64,000 nt of DNA from Nocardioides malaquae (GCF_015070385.1 NZ_JADCSA010000001.1:1-64000); one strand, 5' to 3'; positions 26,053-35,567 are shown, counted from the first letter of the stretch. Notes: a model not told the origin generated them from the letters alone. A program made the numbers and translations.

Positions 26053-26619
26053 GTGGGCACCGACGACGACGCACGCACCGTGCTGGACCTCGTGAACGGT
26101 CGCCCGCCGCGCCTGGGCCGCCGCACACGGCTGCTCTGCATCGACGGCCCCGCCGGATCCGGCAAGAGCACCCTGGCGGCGGCGGTCGCCTCCGCCTCCC
26201 CGGTCGCCACCCACGTCCTGCCGCTCGACCTCCTGCTCGACGGGTGGTCCGGCCTCGACGACGTGGTGGAGACGCTGGTGGACGAGGTCCTGCGACCGAT
26301 GAGCCGAGGCCGTCGGGCCACGCACCGTCGCTACGACTGGCACGAGGGCCGCTTCGTCGACCGGGTCGAGGTGCCCAACTGCGCGCTGCTCGTCGTGGAG
26401 GGCGTCGGGGCGGGGTCACGTGGTACGCAGCCCTACCGCAGCGCCAGCGTCTGGCTCGACGCTCCGGAGGACGTGCGTCGCGACCGCGCCCTCTCCCGGG
26501 AGGGCGACGGCGACGCGTTCGCCCCGCACTGGGCGGCGTGGGCTGCCCGGGAGGCCCGGCTGTTCGCCCGAGAAGGCACCCGGACGACCGCTGACCTCGT
26601 CCTGACGACCGTTCGTTGA
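26053..26619 (+). CDS. P-loop kinase-like protein (uridine kinase-like)
   Basis: 188 residues. Walker A is CIDGPAGSGKSTLAAA near residue 30; YDWHEGRF and VEGVGAGSR resemble the uridine kinase/phosphoribulokinase group, and SVWLDAPEDVRRDRALSR is the lid-like region. It starts at GTG 26053, 2 nt after the previous stop. Phosphate acceptor unknown; a nucleoside is one option, given resemblance only. Confidence 0.8.
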   Translation: MGTDDDARTVLDLVNGRPPRLGRRTRLLCIDGPAGSGKSTLAAAVASASPVATHVLPLDLLLDGWSGLDDVVETLVDEVLRPMSRGRRATHRRYDWHEGRFVDRVEVPNCALLVVEGVGAGSRGTQPYRSASVWLDAPEDVRRDRALSREGDGDAFAPHWAAWAAREARLFAREGTRTTADLVLTTVR

Positions 26620-26647
26620 CTCCACGTCGAGCCTGCGCCCGGTTCGC

Positions 26648-26677
26648 CTGACAACAGCGTGGGGCCTTCTTTACAGT
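26648..26677 (+). promoter_or_regulatory. Promoter of the DUF1800-DUF1501 pair
   Basis: CTGACA (26648-26653), 18-nt spacer, TACAGT (26672-26677); the ATG at 26685 begins 8 nt after the -10, so the mRNA is probably leaderless. No ribosome site precedes the ATG, consistent with this. Confidence 0.55.
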
Positions 26678-26684
26678 CGAACCC

Positions 26685-28160
26685 ATGCCCGACGCCCCGA
26701 CCGCCGCCGCGAAAGCGCGTCGCCGCACCCAGGTGAAGGTGCTCCCGCCCCGGCAACGCCACCTGGTCAGCCGGTTCTCCTACGGCGTCACCCCCGCGCT
26801 GGCGGCGCAGGTCCGCGCCCGTGGCGGTGCCGAGGCATGGTTCGACCGGCAGCTCAAGGGCACCGCGCTGCGCGACCCCGTGCTCGGCCGCACCAAGGCC
26901 TGGTGGCCCGACCTGGGGCGTGGCCCCGAGTCGTTGTGGCAGCGCAGCGTGAACGGCACCCGGGGTGGCTGGGAGGTGATGGCCGACTACCAGCGCTGGG
27001 TGATCGCGCGACGGACGACCTCACCGCTGCAGGTGCTGGAGACGATGACCCAGTTCTGGGAGAACCACCTCTACGTGCCGACCAACGGTGAGCAGTGGTT
27101 CGTGCACCGGGTCTCCTACGGCGAGACGATCAGGCGTCACGCGTTGGGCAGGTTCGCCGACCTGCTGCGCGCGACCACCACCCACCCCGCGATGCTCATC
27201 TACCTGGACAACGCCACCTCCACCGCGTCCCAGCCCAACGAGAACCTGGGTCGCGAGCTGCTCGAGCTGCACACCGTCGGGCGCGAGGTGATCGACGAGT
27301 CCGACGTGAAGGACTCCGCCCGCATCCTGACGGGGTGGAGCGTCGACATGTGGAAGACCTGGAAGGCGTCCTACGCACCCGAGATGCACTCGACCGGACG
27401 GGTGCGGGTGCTGGACTTCACCCACCGCAACGCCGCTGCCGACGGCCGTGAGGTCACCCGGCTCTACCTCGACCACCTGGCCCGGCACCCGGCGACGGCC
27501 CGGAGGATCGCGACCAGGCTCGTGACGAAGTTCGTCCAGGACGCGCCGGCTCCCGCGCTGGTCGACCGCCTGGCGCGGGTCTACCTGCGCCACGACACCG
27601 CCATCGTCCCGGTCCTGCGCGCCCTGGTCGCCTCGAAGCAGTTCCGGGCCTCGGTCGGAGGCAAGGTGCGCGACCCCATCGAGGACGTCGTGGCGACCTA
27701 CCGCGCCCTCGGGGCCAAGGTCTCCCGGCCGACCTCGTCGAACTCGGCGGCCAACGCGGTCCTGTGGCAGACCCAGGCGCTGGGAGCGACCCCCTTCGGC
27801 TGGCCCCGGCCCGACGGCACCCCGATCGACGACGCCGCCTGGTCGTCGACCTCGCGGGTCCTCGCCTCCTTCCAGATGCACTACTCCATGGCAGGAGGCT
27901 GGTGGCCGAGCGCCCAGGTGAAGCACCGGGCGCCCGCCAGCTGGCTGCCGCGCAGGCGCCTGAGGTTCGACGCACTGGTCGACCACCTCTCCCGGTCGTT
28001 GCTCCACCGCCCGGCCTCGCGGCGGCTCGTCCAGGCCTGCAGCGAGGCGGTGGACGTACGCCCCGGCGAGCGCATCACGCGCGACCATCCGCTGGTGAAG
28101 TGGAGCATGCCCCGCCTCCTCACGACCGTGCTCGACTCCCCCGACTTCCTGCGACGGTGA
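26685..28160 (+). CDS. DUF1800-family protein
   Basis: 491 residues. Signature segments are MTQFWENHLYV, NATSTASQPNENLGRELLELHTVG and ARILTGWSVD. DUF1800 proteins occur almost always next to a DUF1501 gene, as here (4 nt apart), but their biochemistry is unknown. No signal peptide is evident at the N-terminus, which is basic (KARRRTQVKVLPPRQRH). Co-export with its Tat-dependent neighbour is a possible explanation, not shown. Confidence 0.9.
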   Translation: MPDAPTAAAKARRRTQVKVLPPRQRHLVSRFSYGVTPALAAQVRARGGAEAWFDRQLKGTALRDPVLGRTKAWWPDLGRGPESLWQRSVNGTRGGWEVMADYQRWVIARRTTSPLQVLETMTQFWENHLYVPTNGEQWFVHRVSYGETIRRHALGRFADLLRATTTHPAMLIYLDNATSTASQPNENLGRELLELHTVGREVIDESDVKDSARILTGWSVDMWKTWKASYAPEMHSTGRVRVLDFTHRNAAADGREVTRLYLDHLARHPATARRIATRLVTKFVQDAPAPALVDRLARVYLRHDTAIVPVLRALVASKQFRASVGGKVRDPIEDVVATYRALGAKVSRPTSSNSAANAVLWQTQALGATPFGWPRPDGTPIDDAAWSSTSRVLASFQMHYSMAGGWWPSAQVKHRAPASWLPRRRLRFDALVDHLSRSLLHRPASRRLVQACSEAVDVRPGERITRDHPLVKWSMPRLLTTVLDSPDFLRR

Positions 28161-28164
28161 CCTG

Positions 28165-29442
28165 ATGCCCTCCTCCCCCGCGCCCGAGCCCGACGCCTGC
28201 TGCCGGGAGTACGCCGACCTCTCACTGTCGAGGCGGGGCTTCCTGGGCGGGGTCCTCGCCACCGGGGTGGCCACGACCATCGGCTCGACGGTGGTCCAGG
28301 TCGCCCAGGCACCCGCCGCCCGGGCCGCTGGCGATGCGCGCCGGGTGCTGGTGGTCCTGTCCCTGCGAGGCGCCGCCGACGGCCTCTCGCTGGTCGTGCC
28401 GCACGGCGACCCGGTCTACGCCCGGGCCCGGCCACGGCTGGCGGTCCCGACCGACCAGCTGCTGGCCCGTGACGACTTCTTCGGCCTCCACCCCGCCTTC
28501 GCGCCTCTCCTCCCCCTGTGGAGCTCGGGCCGGATGGCGGCTGTGCACGCGGCCGGGCTGCCGGCTCGCAACCGTTCCCACTTCTCCGCGATGGAGGAGC
28601 TGGAGAACGCCGCGCCCGGGTCGGCGAGGCGCAACGGCTGGCTCAACCGACTCGTCGGGGTCGACACCGACTCCTCGCCCCTGCAGGCCGTCCACCTGGG
28701 CGCCGCTGCGCCGACGGCCCTGTACGGCGCCCACCCGTTCCTGACCGCTCCCAAGCTGGAGGACGTGAAGCTCGCCGGCGCGGACCAGTGGGACGTCAAG
28801 AAGGGGCGTCCCCGATCGCTGAGGACGTTGTGGAACGGCCAGCGCGACCCCCTGGGCCGAGCGGTGCAGGCCGCCTTCGCGGCCGTGGACGCCTTCGAAC
28901 CCGCGCGCACGAGCCCCACGGACCCGCTGCACGGTGCGACCTACCCCACCCACGACCTCGGGCGTGCGCTGGCGCAAGTGGCCCGACTCGTCCGGTCGGG
29001 GGTGGGCACCCAGGTGGTGACGGTCGACCACGGCGACTGGGACATGCACACCGACGTCGGCAACCTCGAGTGGGGCGCGATGAAGCAGAAGACCGGCGAG
29101 GTGGCCGGGGCGTTGGCGGCCTTCTTCACCGACCTGGGCCCCGACGCCGACCAGGTGACCGTCGTGTGCCTGAGCGAGTTCGGACGCCGGGTCGAGGAGA
29201 ACGCCAACTGGGGCCTCGACCACGGGTACGGGACCGCCATGCTGCTCCTGGGAGCGGGCGTACGCGGCGGCTACCACGGCAGCTGGCCGGGCCTGCAGAC
29301 CGGCTGGGACGCCGACCTGCTCGTCACCACCGACTACCGCAGCGTGCTCGCCGAGGTGGTGAAGGCACGCTTCGGCAGCAGCAGCGCCCAGGTCTTCCCG
29401 GGCTTCACCCCGACCCGTGTGGGTGTGATGCACGGGCAGTGA
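28165..29442 (+). CDS. DUF1501-family protein with Tat signal
   Basis: 425 residues. A twin-arginine motif SRRGFLGG (about residues 22-29) and the following hydrophobic region ending APAARAA predict folded export by Tat. The mature part belongs to the alkaline-phosphatase-like superfamily: VVLSLRGAADGLSLVVPHGD, DHGDWDMHTDVG and SEFGRRVEENANWGLDHGYG with conserved Asp/His that may bind metal. Substrate unknown. Forms a unit with the DUF1800 gene. Confidence 0.9.
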   Translation: MPSSPAPEPDACCREYADLSLSRRGFLGGVLATGVATTIGSTVVQVAQAPAARAAGDARRVLVVLSLRGAADGLSLVVPHGDPVYARARPRLAVPTDQLLARDDFFGLHPAFAPLLPLWSSGRMAAVHAAGLPARNRSHFSAMEELENAAPGSARRNGWLNRLVGVDTDSSPLQAVHLGAAAPTALYGAHPFLTAPKLEDVKLAGADQWDVKKGRPRSLRTLWNGQRDPLGRAVQAAFAAVDAFEPARTSPTDPLHGATYPTHDLGRALAQVARLVRSGVGTQVVTVDHGDWDMHTDVGNLEWGAMKQKTGEVAGALAAFFTDLGPDADQVTVVCLSEFGRRVEENANWGLDHGYGTAMLLLGAGVRGGYHGSWPGLQTGWDADLLVTTDYRSVLAEVVKARFGSSSAQVFPGFTPTRVGVMHGQ

Positions 29443-29473
29443 CCTGCCCAGCAGACGCCGCCTCGACAGAGGC
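29434..29473. terminator. Bidirectional hairpins between convergent genes
   Basis: Two short perfect inverted repeats: GGGCAG-TGAC-CTGCCC (29434-29449, spanning the DUF1501 stop codon) and GCCTC-GACA-GAGGC (29460-29473). They lie between convergent genes and could end transcription from both sides. Stems are short, so confidence is modest. Confidence 0.4.
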
Positions 29474-29487
29474 CGCGCGTGCGGGGG

Positions 29488-29952
29488 TCAGCGCTGCTCG
29501 AGCAGGGCGTTGAGCTCGGCCACGGCGCGGGTGGCACGCGGACCGTCGGAGCCCTGCAACGCCGTCAGCGAGAGCGTACGACCGTCGGTGAGTCGCATCC
29601 GGGCCCACGGGGCGCCGGACGGCAGCCGAATGGTCTCCACGTCGCGCCAGGCGACCTCGTGGCGACGGAACCCGTTGACCACGACGAGGCCCTCGTCGGT
29701 CGCGTCCACCCGGGCACGCGCGACCCCGTAGCCGACACCCGCGCCGCCGAGGATCATCACCGCGAGGGTGGACAGCTGGAAGGGGGTGTAGGTGTCCCGC
29801 GTCTCCTGCGAGAACCCGAACCAGGCGGCCAGGAAGACGATGGCGAGCAGCGCCCCGAAGAAGACCACCGCCAGTCGTACGCCCAGCGGACGCCAGGTCT
29901 GGGGAAGGTCGGGCACGGCGATCTCCTCGCGGGGTTCAGAGGCGGCAGGCAT
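29488..29952 (-). CDS. PH-like membrane protein
   Basis: 154 residues: two membrane helices (about 23-45 and 59-80) then a PH-like domain (RVDATDEGLVVVNGFRRHEVAWRDVETIRL...). Small proteins of this kind follow hisG in Streptomyces as well. Function unknown. It overlaps the 3' end of hisG by 17 nt and is the last gene of the rib-his transcription unit. Confidence 0.82.
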   Translation of the reverse strand: MPAASEPREEIAVPDLPQTWRPLGVRLAVVFFGALLAIVFLAAWFGFSQETRDTYTPFQLSTLAVMILGGAGVGYGVARARVDATDEGLVVVNGFRRHEVAWRDVETIRLPSGAPWARMRLTDGRTLSLTALQGSDGPRATRAVAELNALLEQR

Positions 29953-30802
29953 GGATGTCGGTCAGCAGGATCCCGCGCGCGCCCAGCTCGAAGAGCGCGT
30001 CCATCAGGCGCTGGCTGCCGGTGCGCGGGACCATCGCGCGCACGGCCACCCAGCCCTCACGGTGCAGCGGCGAGACCGTCGGCGACTCGATGCCGGGGGT
30101 CAGCGCCACGGCGGCCTGGACGTGCTCGCTGGGGATGTCGTAGTCCATCATCACGTAGCTACGGGCGGTCAGCACGCCCTCGACGCGACGTCGGAAGATC
30201 TCGAAGTCGGGGTGCTGCTCTCCCTGACGGGTGACCAGGACGGCCTCCGACTCCAGGATCTGCTCACCGAAGGTCTCCAGCCCGGCCGCGCGCAGCGTCG
30301 AGCCGGTCTCGACCACGTCGGCGATGACGTCGGCGACCCCGAGCTGGATGCTGGTCTCGACCGCTCCGTCGAGGCGGATCACGCTGGCGTCGATGCCCCG
30401 CTCGTCGAGGAAGGCCTCCACGACGCCGGTGTAGGAGGTGGCGATCCGCTTGCCGGGGAGGTCCGCCAGCGAGGCGTACCGCCCGGCGGGTCCCGCGAAG
30501 TGGAAGCGGGACCGGCCGAAGCCGAGCGCCCGCACCTCCTTGGCGTCCGCCCGGGAGTCGAGCAGCAGGTCGCGACCCGTGATGCCGGCGTCGAGGGTGC
30601 CGGAACCGACGTACAGCGCGATGTCGCGCGGCCGCAGGTAGAAGAACTCGACGCCGTTGTCGGCGTCGGTGACCGCCAGCTCCTTGGAGTCACGGCGCTG
30701 CCGGTAGCCGGACTCCCTGAGGATCTCGGTGGCGGCGACGGAGAGGGCACCCTTGTTGGGCACGGCGACGCGCAGCAGCGCGCCGGTGGATGACTGCGAC
30801 AT
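29936..30802 (-). CDS. hisG: ATP phosphoribosyltransferase, long form
   Basis: First step of histidine synthesis: ATP plus PRPP to phosphoribosyl-ATP. 288 residues with the regulatory C-terminal ACT-like domain of the long (HisZ-independent) form. Motifs: RVAVPNKGALS, YVGSGTLDAGITGRDLL, and ADVIADVVETGSTLRAAGL for PRPP. ATG at 30802 is chosen from family alignment; the frame stays open upstream. Lies 11 nt after hisE. Confidence 0.96.
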   Translation of the reverse strand: MSQSSTGALLRVAVPNKGALSVAATEILRESGYRQRRDSKELAVTDADNGVEFFYLRPRDIALYVGSGTLDAGITGRDLLLDSRADAKEVRALGFGRSRFHFAGPAGRYASLADLPGKRIATSYTGVVEAFLDERGIDASVIRLDGAVETSIQLGVADVIADVVETGSTLRAAGLETFGEQILESEAVLVTRQGEQHPDFEIFRRRVEGVLTARSYVMMDYDIPSEHVQAAVALTPGIESPTVSPLHREGWVAVRAMVPRTGSQRLMDALFELGARGILLTDIHACRL

Positions 30803-30813
30803 GGAAGAAGTCC

Positions 30814-31077
30814 TCAGAGGTGGGCGTAGACGTCGTCGAGCGTGATTCCACTGGCGAGCATGAGCACCTGGGCGTGGTAGAGGAGCTGGCTGATCTCCTC
30901 GGCCGTCGCCTCCTTGCCCTCGTAGCGCGCGGCCATCCAGGACTCGGCGGCCTCCTCGACCAGCTTCTTGCCGATCGTATGGACCCCGGCCTCCAGGGCA
31001 CGCACGGTGCCGGAACCCTCCGGACGGGTCCGGGCGATCTCGTTGAGCTCGTCCCACAGGCCTTCGAACGTCTTCAC
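30814..31077 (-). CDS. hisE: Phosphoribosyl-ATP pyrophosphatase
   Basis: Second step of histidine synthesis, hydrolysing phosphoribosyl-ATP to phosphoribosyl-AMP. 87 residues, all-alpha MazG-like fold with the metal-binding [13 protein letters not shown] and [14 protein letters not shown] segments. It follows ribH by 48 nt on the same strand, so it may share the FMN-riboswitch transcript. Confidence 0.95.
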   Translation of the reverse strand: MKTFEGLWDELNEIARTRPEGSGTVRALEAGVHTIGKKLVEEAAESWMAARYEGKEATAEEISQLLYHAQVLMLASGITLDDVYAHL

Positions 31078-31125
31078 GGGGTCCAGCCTAAGCGGTGCAG
31101 GGCGCCGGGACGCACCTCGGTCCGT

Positions 31126-31605
31126 TCAGCCTCCTGCACGGATGCCGCGGATCACCCGAGCCGTCTCCAGCGCCGCGGAGGTGGCCTCCCAGCCCTTGTC
31201 CTCCCGGGAACCCTCCAACCCGGCGCGGTCCAGCGCCTGGGCGTCGGTGTCACAGGTCAGCACGCCGAAGCCGACGGCCACCCGGTGGTCCAGGGCCACC
31301 CGGGTCAGACCGTCGGTCGCCGCGGAGCACACGTACTCGAAGTGCGGGGTGCCGCCGCGGACCACCACACCCAGCGCGACGACCGCGTCGTAGCCCTCGG
31401 CCGCCAACGTCTGCGCCACGACGGGCAGCTCGAACGTGCCGGGCACGCGGAACTCGTCGGCGCGCGCCGAGTAGGCCTCCAGGGCGCGACGGGCCCCGGC
31501 CAGCAGGCCGTCCATCACCTGGGTGTGCCAGCTGGCGGCGACGACGGCGACCTTCAGGTCGCTGCAGTCCACGGGCTGGCTCTGGGGTGCTCCGGCTCCA
31601 CTCAC
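31126..31605 (-). CDS. ribH: 6,7-dimethyl-8-ribityllumazine synthase
   Basis: Condenses 3,4-dihydroxybutanone 4-phosphate with the ribitylaminouracil; forms icosahedral or pentameric shells in the family. 159 residues with [38 protein letters not shown] and GVLTCDT. GTG start overlaps the ribBA stop (GTGA). Confidence 0.97.
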   Translation of the reverse strand: MSGAGAPQSQPVDCSDLKVAVVAASWHTQVMDGLLAGARRALEAYSARADEFRVPGTFELPVVAQTLAAEGYDAVVALGVVVRGGTPHFEYVCSAATDGLTRVALDHRVAVGFGVLTCDTDAQALDRAGLEGSREDKGWEATSAALETARVIRGIRAGG

Positions 31606-32825
31606 AGCTGCTCCTCGAGGTTGTCGATGACGTGACCCATGCGGTCACGCTTGGTGCGCAGGTAGGCGCGGTTGTGCTCGGTGGGCCGCGGCGTCAGGGC
31701 GACGCGTTCGGCGACCGGGACCCCGAAGGCGACCAGGTCGCGGCCCTTGAGCGGGTTGTTGGTCAGCAGCCGCACGGCGCCCACTCCCAGGTCACGCAGG
31801 ATCTGGGTGGCCGCGGCGTAGTTGCGGGGATCGGCCGGCAGTCCGAGGTCGAGGTTGGCGTCGACGGTGTCGCGACCCTGCTCCTGCAGCTCGTAGGCCC
31901 GCAGCTTCTCCCCCAGTCCGATGCCACGACCCTCGTGACCGCGTAGGTAGACCACGACCCCACGGCCCTCCTCGACGACCCTCTTCATCGCCTCCTCCAG
32001 CTGGGGACCGCAGTCGCAGCGCAGCGACGCGAACACGTCGCCGGTCAGGCACTCGGAGTGCACCCGGGTGAGCACCGGCTCGTCACCGCTGATGTCGCCG
32101 TGGACCAGGGCCAGGTGCTCGGTGTGGTCGTGCAGGCTGCGGTAGCCGTGGGCGACGAAGTCACCGTGGAGCGTGGGCAGGCCCGTGACCGCGATCCGCT
32201 CGACGTGCATCTCGGTGCGACGGCGGTACTCGACCAGCGCCTCGATCGAGATCATCGCCAGGCCGTGCTCGTCGGCGAACTCGCGCAGCTCGGGGCCGCG
32301 CTTCATGGTGCCGTCGTCGTTGACGATCTCCACCAGCACGCCCACCGGTGCGAGGCCGGCCATCCGGGCCAGGTCGACGGCCGCCTCAGTGTGGCCGCGG
32401 CGTACGAGCACCCCACCCTCGCGGTAGCGCAACGGGAAGACGTGGCCGGGTCGCGTCAGCTCGAACGGCTGCGTCTCCGGGTCGGCGAGCAGGCGCGCCG
32501 TACGCGCGCGGTCGGCCGCGGAGATGCCGGTGCTGACGCCGTCGCGGGCGTCCACCGAGACCGTGTAGGCGGTCTTCATCGGGTCCTGGTTGTGCGGGGT
32601 CATCAGCCCGATCTCGAGGTGGTCGAGCTCAGCGGCAGGCATCGGCACGCAGATCACGCCACTGGAGTGGCGGATGGTGAAGGCCATCAGCTCCGTGGTC
32701 GCCTTCTCGGCGGCGAAGATGATGTCGCCCTCGTTCTCGCGGTCCTCGTCGTCGACGACCACCACCGCACGTCCGGCGGCGATGTCGGCAACGGCGCGCT
32801 CGACCGAGTCCAGACGGATGCTCAT
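31602..32825 (-). CDS. ribBA: Bifunctional DHBP synthase / GTP cyclohydrolase II
   Basis: Two entry reactions of riboflavin synthesis in one protein. N-terminal DHBP synthase (about 1-200): [33 protein letters not shown]-terminal GTP cyclohydrolase II (about 205-407): [19 protein letters not shown] with the zinc cysteines and [20 protein letters not shown]. Start ATG 32825 overlaps the transporter stop (ATGA). 407 residues, normal. Confidence 0.97.
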   Translation of the reverse strand: MSIRLDSVERAVADIAAGRAVVVVDDEDRENEGDIIFAAEKATTELMAFTIRHSSGVICVPMPAAELDHLEIGLMTPHNQDPMKTAYTVSVDARDGVSTGISAADRARTARLLADPETQPFELTRPGHVFPLRYREGGVLVRRGHTEAAVDLARMAGLAPVGVLVEIVNDDGTMKRGPELREFADEHGLAMISIEALVEYRRRTEMHVERIAVTGLPTLHGDFVAHGYRSLHDHTEHLALVHGDISGDEPVLTRVHSECLTGDVFASLRCDCGPQLEEAMKRVVEEGRGVVVYLRGHEGRGIGLGEKLRAYELQEQGRDTVDANLDLGLPADPRNYAAATQILRDLGVGAVRLLTNNPLKGRDLVAFGVPVAERVALTPRPTEHNRAYLRTKRDRMGHVIDNLEEQL

Positions 32826-33547
32826 GCCTGCACCTCCTCGACGATCCCGGCGGGCTCGGCGACCGCGACATGGGCGGCGTGCCGGGCAGCCTCGTGGGTA
32901 CGGGCGGCCCGCCACCACGTGAAGAAGCCGACCACGACGAAGAAGGCGTAGAAGAGGTACATCGCAATCGTTGCCTGGACGTCGTAGGGCGAGCTCCACA
33001 GGCTCCAGACGCCGACGACGTCGACCAGCAGCCACACCAGCCAGAACTCGACCCAGCCACGGGCCATGCCCCACGTGGCGAGCATCGACCCCGCCACGAT
33101 CCACGCCTCGGTGGTGGGGTTCCACGACCCGATCAGCCCGAGCACCTGCACGGCGGCCAGGTAGCCCACCACACCGACAGCGGCCAGCAGCGCGCGCTCG
33201 CGCCAGGTCGCCCAGCGCACCGTGATCGCACCGCCGTCGCTGGCTCCGCCGCCGCGCCTCTCCTGCGACCAGCGCCACCAGCCGTAGAGGCTGACCGAGG
33301 CGAAGAAGACCTGGCGCAGCGCCTGACCCCAGAGCTTGTCGCCGTCGAGGTCGATGACCTCGCCCGAGGTGTAGACGAAGAAGAGGACCACGTTGCCGAC
33401 GAGGCCGACCGGCCACGCCCACATGAACCGCTTCATGCCGAGCAGGGCACTGGCCAGGCCGAAGACGTTGCCCACGACCTCAGGCACCCGCAGGGTGCTG
33501 CCGGCCACGGGGATCGTGCCGTTGATGAACCATTCCAGGAGCGTCAT
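32822..33547 (-). CDS. PnuC-family transporter, probable riboflavin uptake protein (RibM/PnuX type)
   Basis: 241 residues, about seven membrane helices. PnuC-family patterns are visible: [27 protein letters not shown] near the start and [19 protein letters not shown] plus [17 protein letters not shown] near the end. The family includes nicotinamide riboside, thiamin and riboflavin carriers; location between ribE and ribBA behind an FMN riboswitch argues for riboflavin, as for RibM/PnuX of other actinobacteria. Specificity is inferred from context only. Confidence 0.85.
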   Translation of the reverse strand: MTLLEWFINGTIPVAGSTLRVPEVVGNVFGLASALLGMKRFMWAWPVGLVGNVVLFFVYTSGEVIDLDGDKLWGQALRQVFFASVSLYGWWRWSQERRGGGASDGGAITVRWATWRERALLAAVGVVGYLAAVQVLGLIGSWNPTTEAWIVAGSMLATWGMARGWVEFWLVWLLVDVVGVWSLWSSPYDVQATIAMYLFYAFFVVVGFFTWWRAARTHEAARHAAHVAVAEPAGIVEEVQA

Positions 33548-34197
33548 GCGTCCTTCTCCTCGGTGGGCGTGCCGGCGCCGGCCGGCAGGTAGGCACGGAC
33601 CAGCTTGGCCACGTGCTTGGCGATGACGTCGGTCTCCAGGTTCACCCGGTCGCCGGGCGCCCGGAAGCCGAGCGTGGTGCGGGCCAACGTCTCCGGGATC
33701 AGGCTGACCGTGAAGCTGGAGTCGGTGACGTCGACCACGGTGAGGCTCACCCCGTCGACGGTGATCGAGCCCTTCTCCACCAGGAACGGGGCCAGGTCGG
33801 CGGGCAGCGAGATCTCGACGACCTCCCAGTGCTCACTGGGGGTGCGCGCGAGCACCTCCCCCACGCCGTCGACGTGACCCTGCACGATGTGGCCGCCCAG
33901 TCGCTTGTCGGCCGTGACGGCCCGCTCCAGGTTGACCCGGTCGCCGGGGGCGACGCCGGCCAGGCTGGTGCGGTCCAACGTCTCCTGCATCAGGTCGGCG
34001 GTCCACAGGTCGACCCGACCGTCTCCGGCCGAGGTCCCCACCTCGGTGACGGTCAGGCAGCAGCCGTTGACCGCGATGGAGTCGCCCAGGTGCACGTCGT
34101 CGAGCACGGTCTCGGCGCGCACGGTGAGGCGGATGGCGTCGGACTGGTCCTCCACGGCGTGGACGGTGCCCAGCTCCTCGACGATTCCGGTGAACAT
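33544..34197 (-). CDS. ribE: Riboflavin synthase, alpha chain
   Basis: Dismutates two lumazines to riboflavin and the pyrimidine precursor. 217 residues made of two similar beta-barrels: MFTGIVEELG at the start, DSIAVNGCCLTV in barrel 1 and GSITVDGVSLTV in barrel 2, GGHIVQGHVDGVG. ATG overlaps the ribD stop by one base (TGATG), and its own stop overlaps the transporter start. Also called ribC in some genomes. Confidence 0.96.
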   Translation of the reverse strand: MFTGIVEELGTVHAVEDQSDAIRLTVRAETVLDDVHLGDSIAVNGCCLTVTEVGTSAGDGRVDLWTADLMQETLDRTSLAGVAPGDRVNLERAVTADKRLGGHIVQGHVDGVGEVLARTPSEHWEVVEISLPADLAPFLVEKGSITVDGVSLTVVDVTDSSFTVSLIPETLARTTLGFRAPGDRVNLETDVIAKHVAKLVRAYLPAGAGTPTEEKDA

Positions 34198-35258
34198 CAG
34201 GTGTCCTCCTGGTCGGTGCCCGCCAGCGGGCGCTGCGGGGTGAGGGTGAGTCGTACGTTGGTGTCGGCGCCCTCGCCGAGCACGGTGACGTCGGTGGGCG
34301 TCAGGTGCACGGCGTCGGCCAGGGTGGTGATCCCGAGGTCGCCGACGGCGCTGCGCCCCGAGCCCAGGAGCAGCGGGGCGACATAGGTGACGACCTCGTC
34401 GACGAGGTCGGCGGCCAGGAAGGCGGCCGCGAGCGTCGGCCCACCCTCCAGGAAGACGTGGCGGCGACCCCGGGCGTACAGCATCGCCAGGGCCTCGGAC
34501 GGGTCGCGGGTCTCGAGGTGCACGGTCTCGGCGCTCGCGTCACGCAGCTTGAGGCCCTCGCGCAGCGGCCGCAACCCCATCACGGCGCGCAGCGGCTGGT
34601 GAGCGACGGGGCGGTCATGCTCGTCGCGCACGGTGAGGGCCGGGTCGTCCAGCAGCGCGGTCCCGGTGCCGACGAGCATCGTGTCGCACTCGGCGCGCAG
34701 CCGGTGGGTGTCGTGGCGCGAGGCAAGGCTGCTGATCCAGCGGCTGGTCCCGTCGGCCGCAGCGCTGCGCCCGTCGAGCGACGTCGCGAACTTCCAGGTG
34801 ACCAGGGGACGGCCGTGTCGCACACCGAAGGTCCAGGCCCGGTTGAGGTGGGCCGCCTCGTCGTGGAGCACCCCGTCCAGCACGTCGATGCCGGCAGCCC
34901 GCAGCGTGGTGGTGCCGCCGGCCGCGACGGGGTTGGGGTCGCGCTGCGCGAAGACGACTCGGGCGACCCCGGCCTCCACCAAGGCCTGGGCGCAGGGACC
35001 GGTGCGCCCCGTGTGGTTGCAGGGTTCGAGGGTCACCACCGCCGTCGCGCCACGGGCAGCGCCACCGGCCCGGGCCAACGCGTCGGCCTCGGCGTGGGGC
35101 GTACCGGCACCTCGGTGGAAACCTTCGGCAACGACGTCACCCGACGCGGACAGCAGCACGCAGCCGACCCGAGGGTTCGGCCCCAGCGGTACGCCCGGGG
35201 TCGCGGCCAGCGCGAGGGCGCGACGCATCGCATCGGTCTCGGTGGCGGTGGCCGGCAT
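34197..35258 (-). CDS. ribD: Bifunctional pyrimidine deaminase/reductase
   Basis: Second and third steps of riboflavin synthesis. N-terminal zinc deaminase (about 1-125): GTPHAEADAL and VTLEPCNHTGRTGPC hold the His/Cys ligands. C-terminal reductase (about 130-353): TWKFATSLDGRSAA, ISSLASRHDTHRLRAECD and FLEGGPTLAAAFL. I prefer the ATG at 35258 because AGGAG sits 6 nt upstream; a GTG at 35285 lacks a ribosome site. First gene after the riboswitch. Confidence 0.94.
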   Translation of the reverse strand: MPATATETDAMRRALALAATPGVPLGPNPRVGCVLLSASGDVVAEGFHRGAGTPHAEADALARAGGAARGATAVVTLEPCNHTGRTGPCAQALVEAGVARVVFAQRDPNPVAAGGTTTLRAAGIDVLDGVLHDEAAHLNRAWTFGVRHGRPLVTWKFATSLDGRSAAADGTSRWISSLASRHDTHRLRAECDTMLVGTGTALLDDPALTVRDEHDRPVAHQPLRAVMGLRPLREGLKLRDASAETVHLETRDPSEALAMLYARGRRHVFLEGGPTLAAAFLAADLVDEVVTYVAPLLLGSGRSAVGDLGITTLADAVHLTPTDVTVLGEGADTNVRLTLTPQRPLAGTDQEDT

Positions 35259-35371
35259 CTCGATCTCCTGGTCCGGGTCACTCACGAACCGTGGGAGAGA
35301 TGCGGGCGGCCCCACGCGCGGCAGGCGTACGCGAGACGTACGGCCGGCACACCCGTCACGGGGTCACCTGC

Positions 35372-35493
35372 GTGCACTTACCATCCGGACTTTGACCGTC
35401 GGTGCAGGAATTTCACCTGCTCAACCGACCACTGGGTGTGGCCGGGTCGCGGACTTTCACCGCCGGTGCGGAATTTCACCGCCCCCAGAGCAC
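35372..35493 (-). promoter_or_regulatory. FMN riboswitch (RFN element)
   Basis: On the minus strand the conserved RFN blocks occur in order: GGGGGCGGTGAAATTCC, ACCGGCGGT, AGTCCGCGA, AGCAGGTGAAATTCCTG, ACCGACGGT and AGTCCGGATGG. The outer P1 helix pairs 35493-35487 with 35378-35372. Between the aptamer and ribD (35259-35371) a hairpin with GGCGTACG arms (about 35327-35348) could act in the expression platform. FMN binding is expected to lower expression of ribDE-ribM-ribBAH and possibly hisEG. Confidence 0.96.
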
Positions 35494-35567
35494 GCGAGTT
35501 CTTCAACTCGTCCCGACACTCTAACGCACCGCCTTCGCCGCACCTCGGGGCGGGACGGTGAGGAGGC

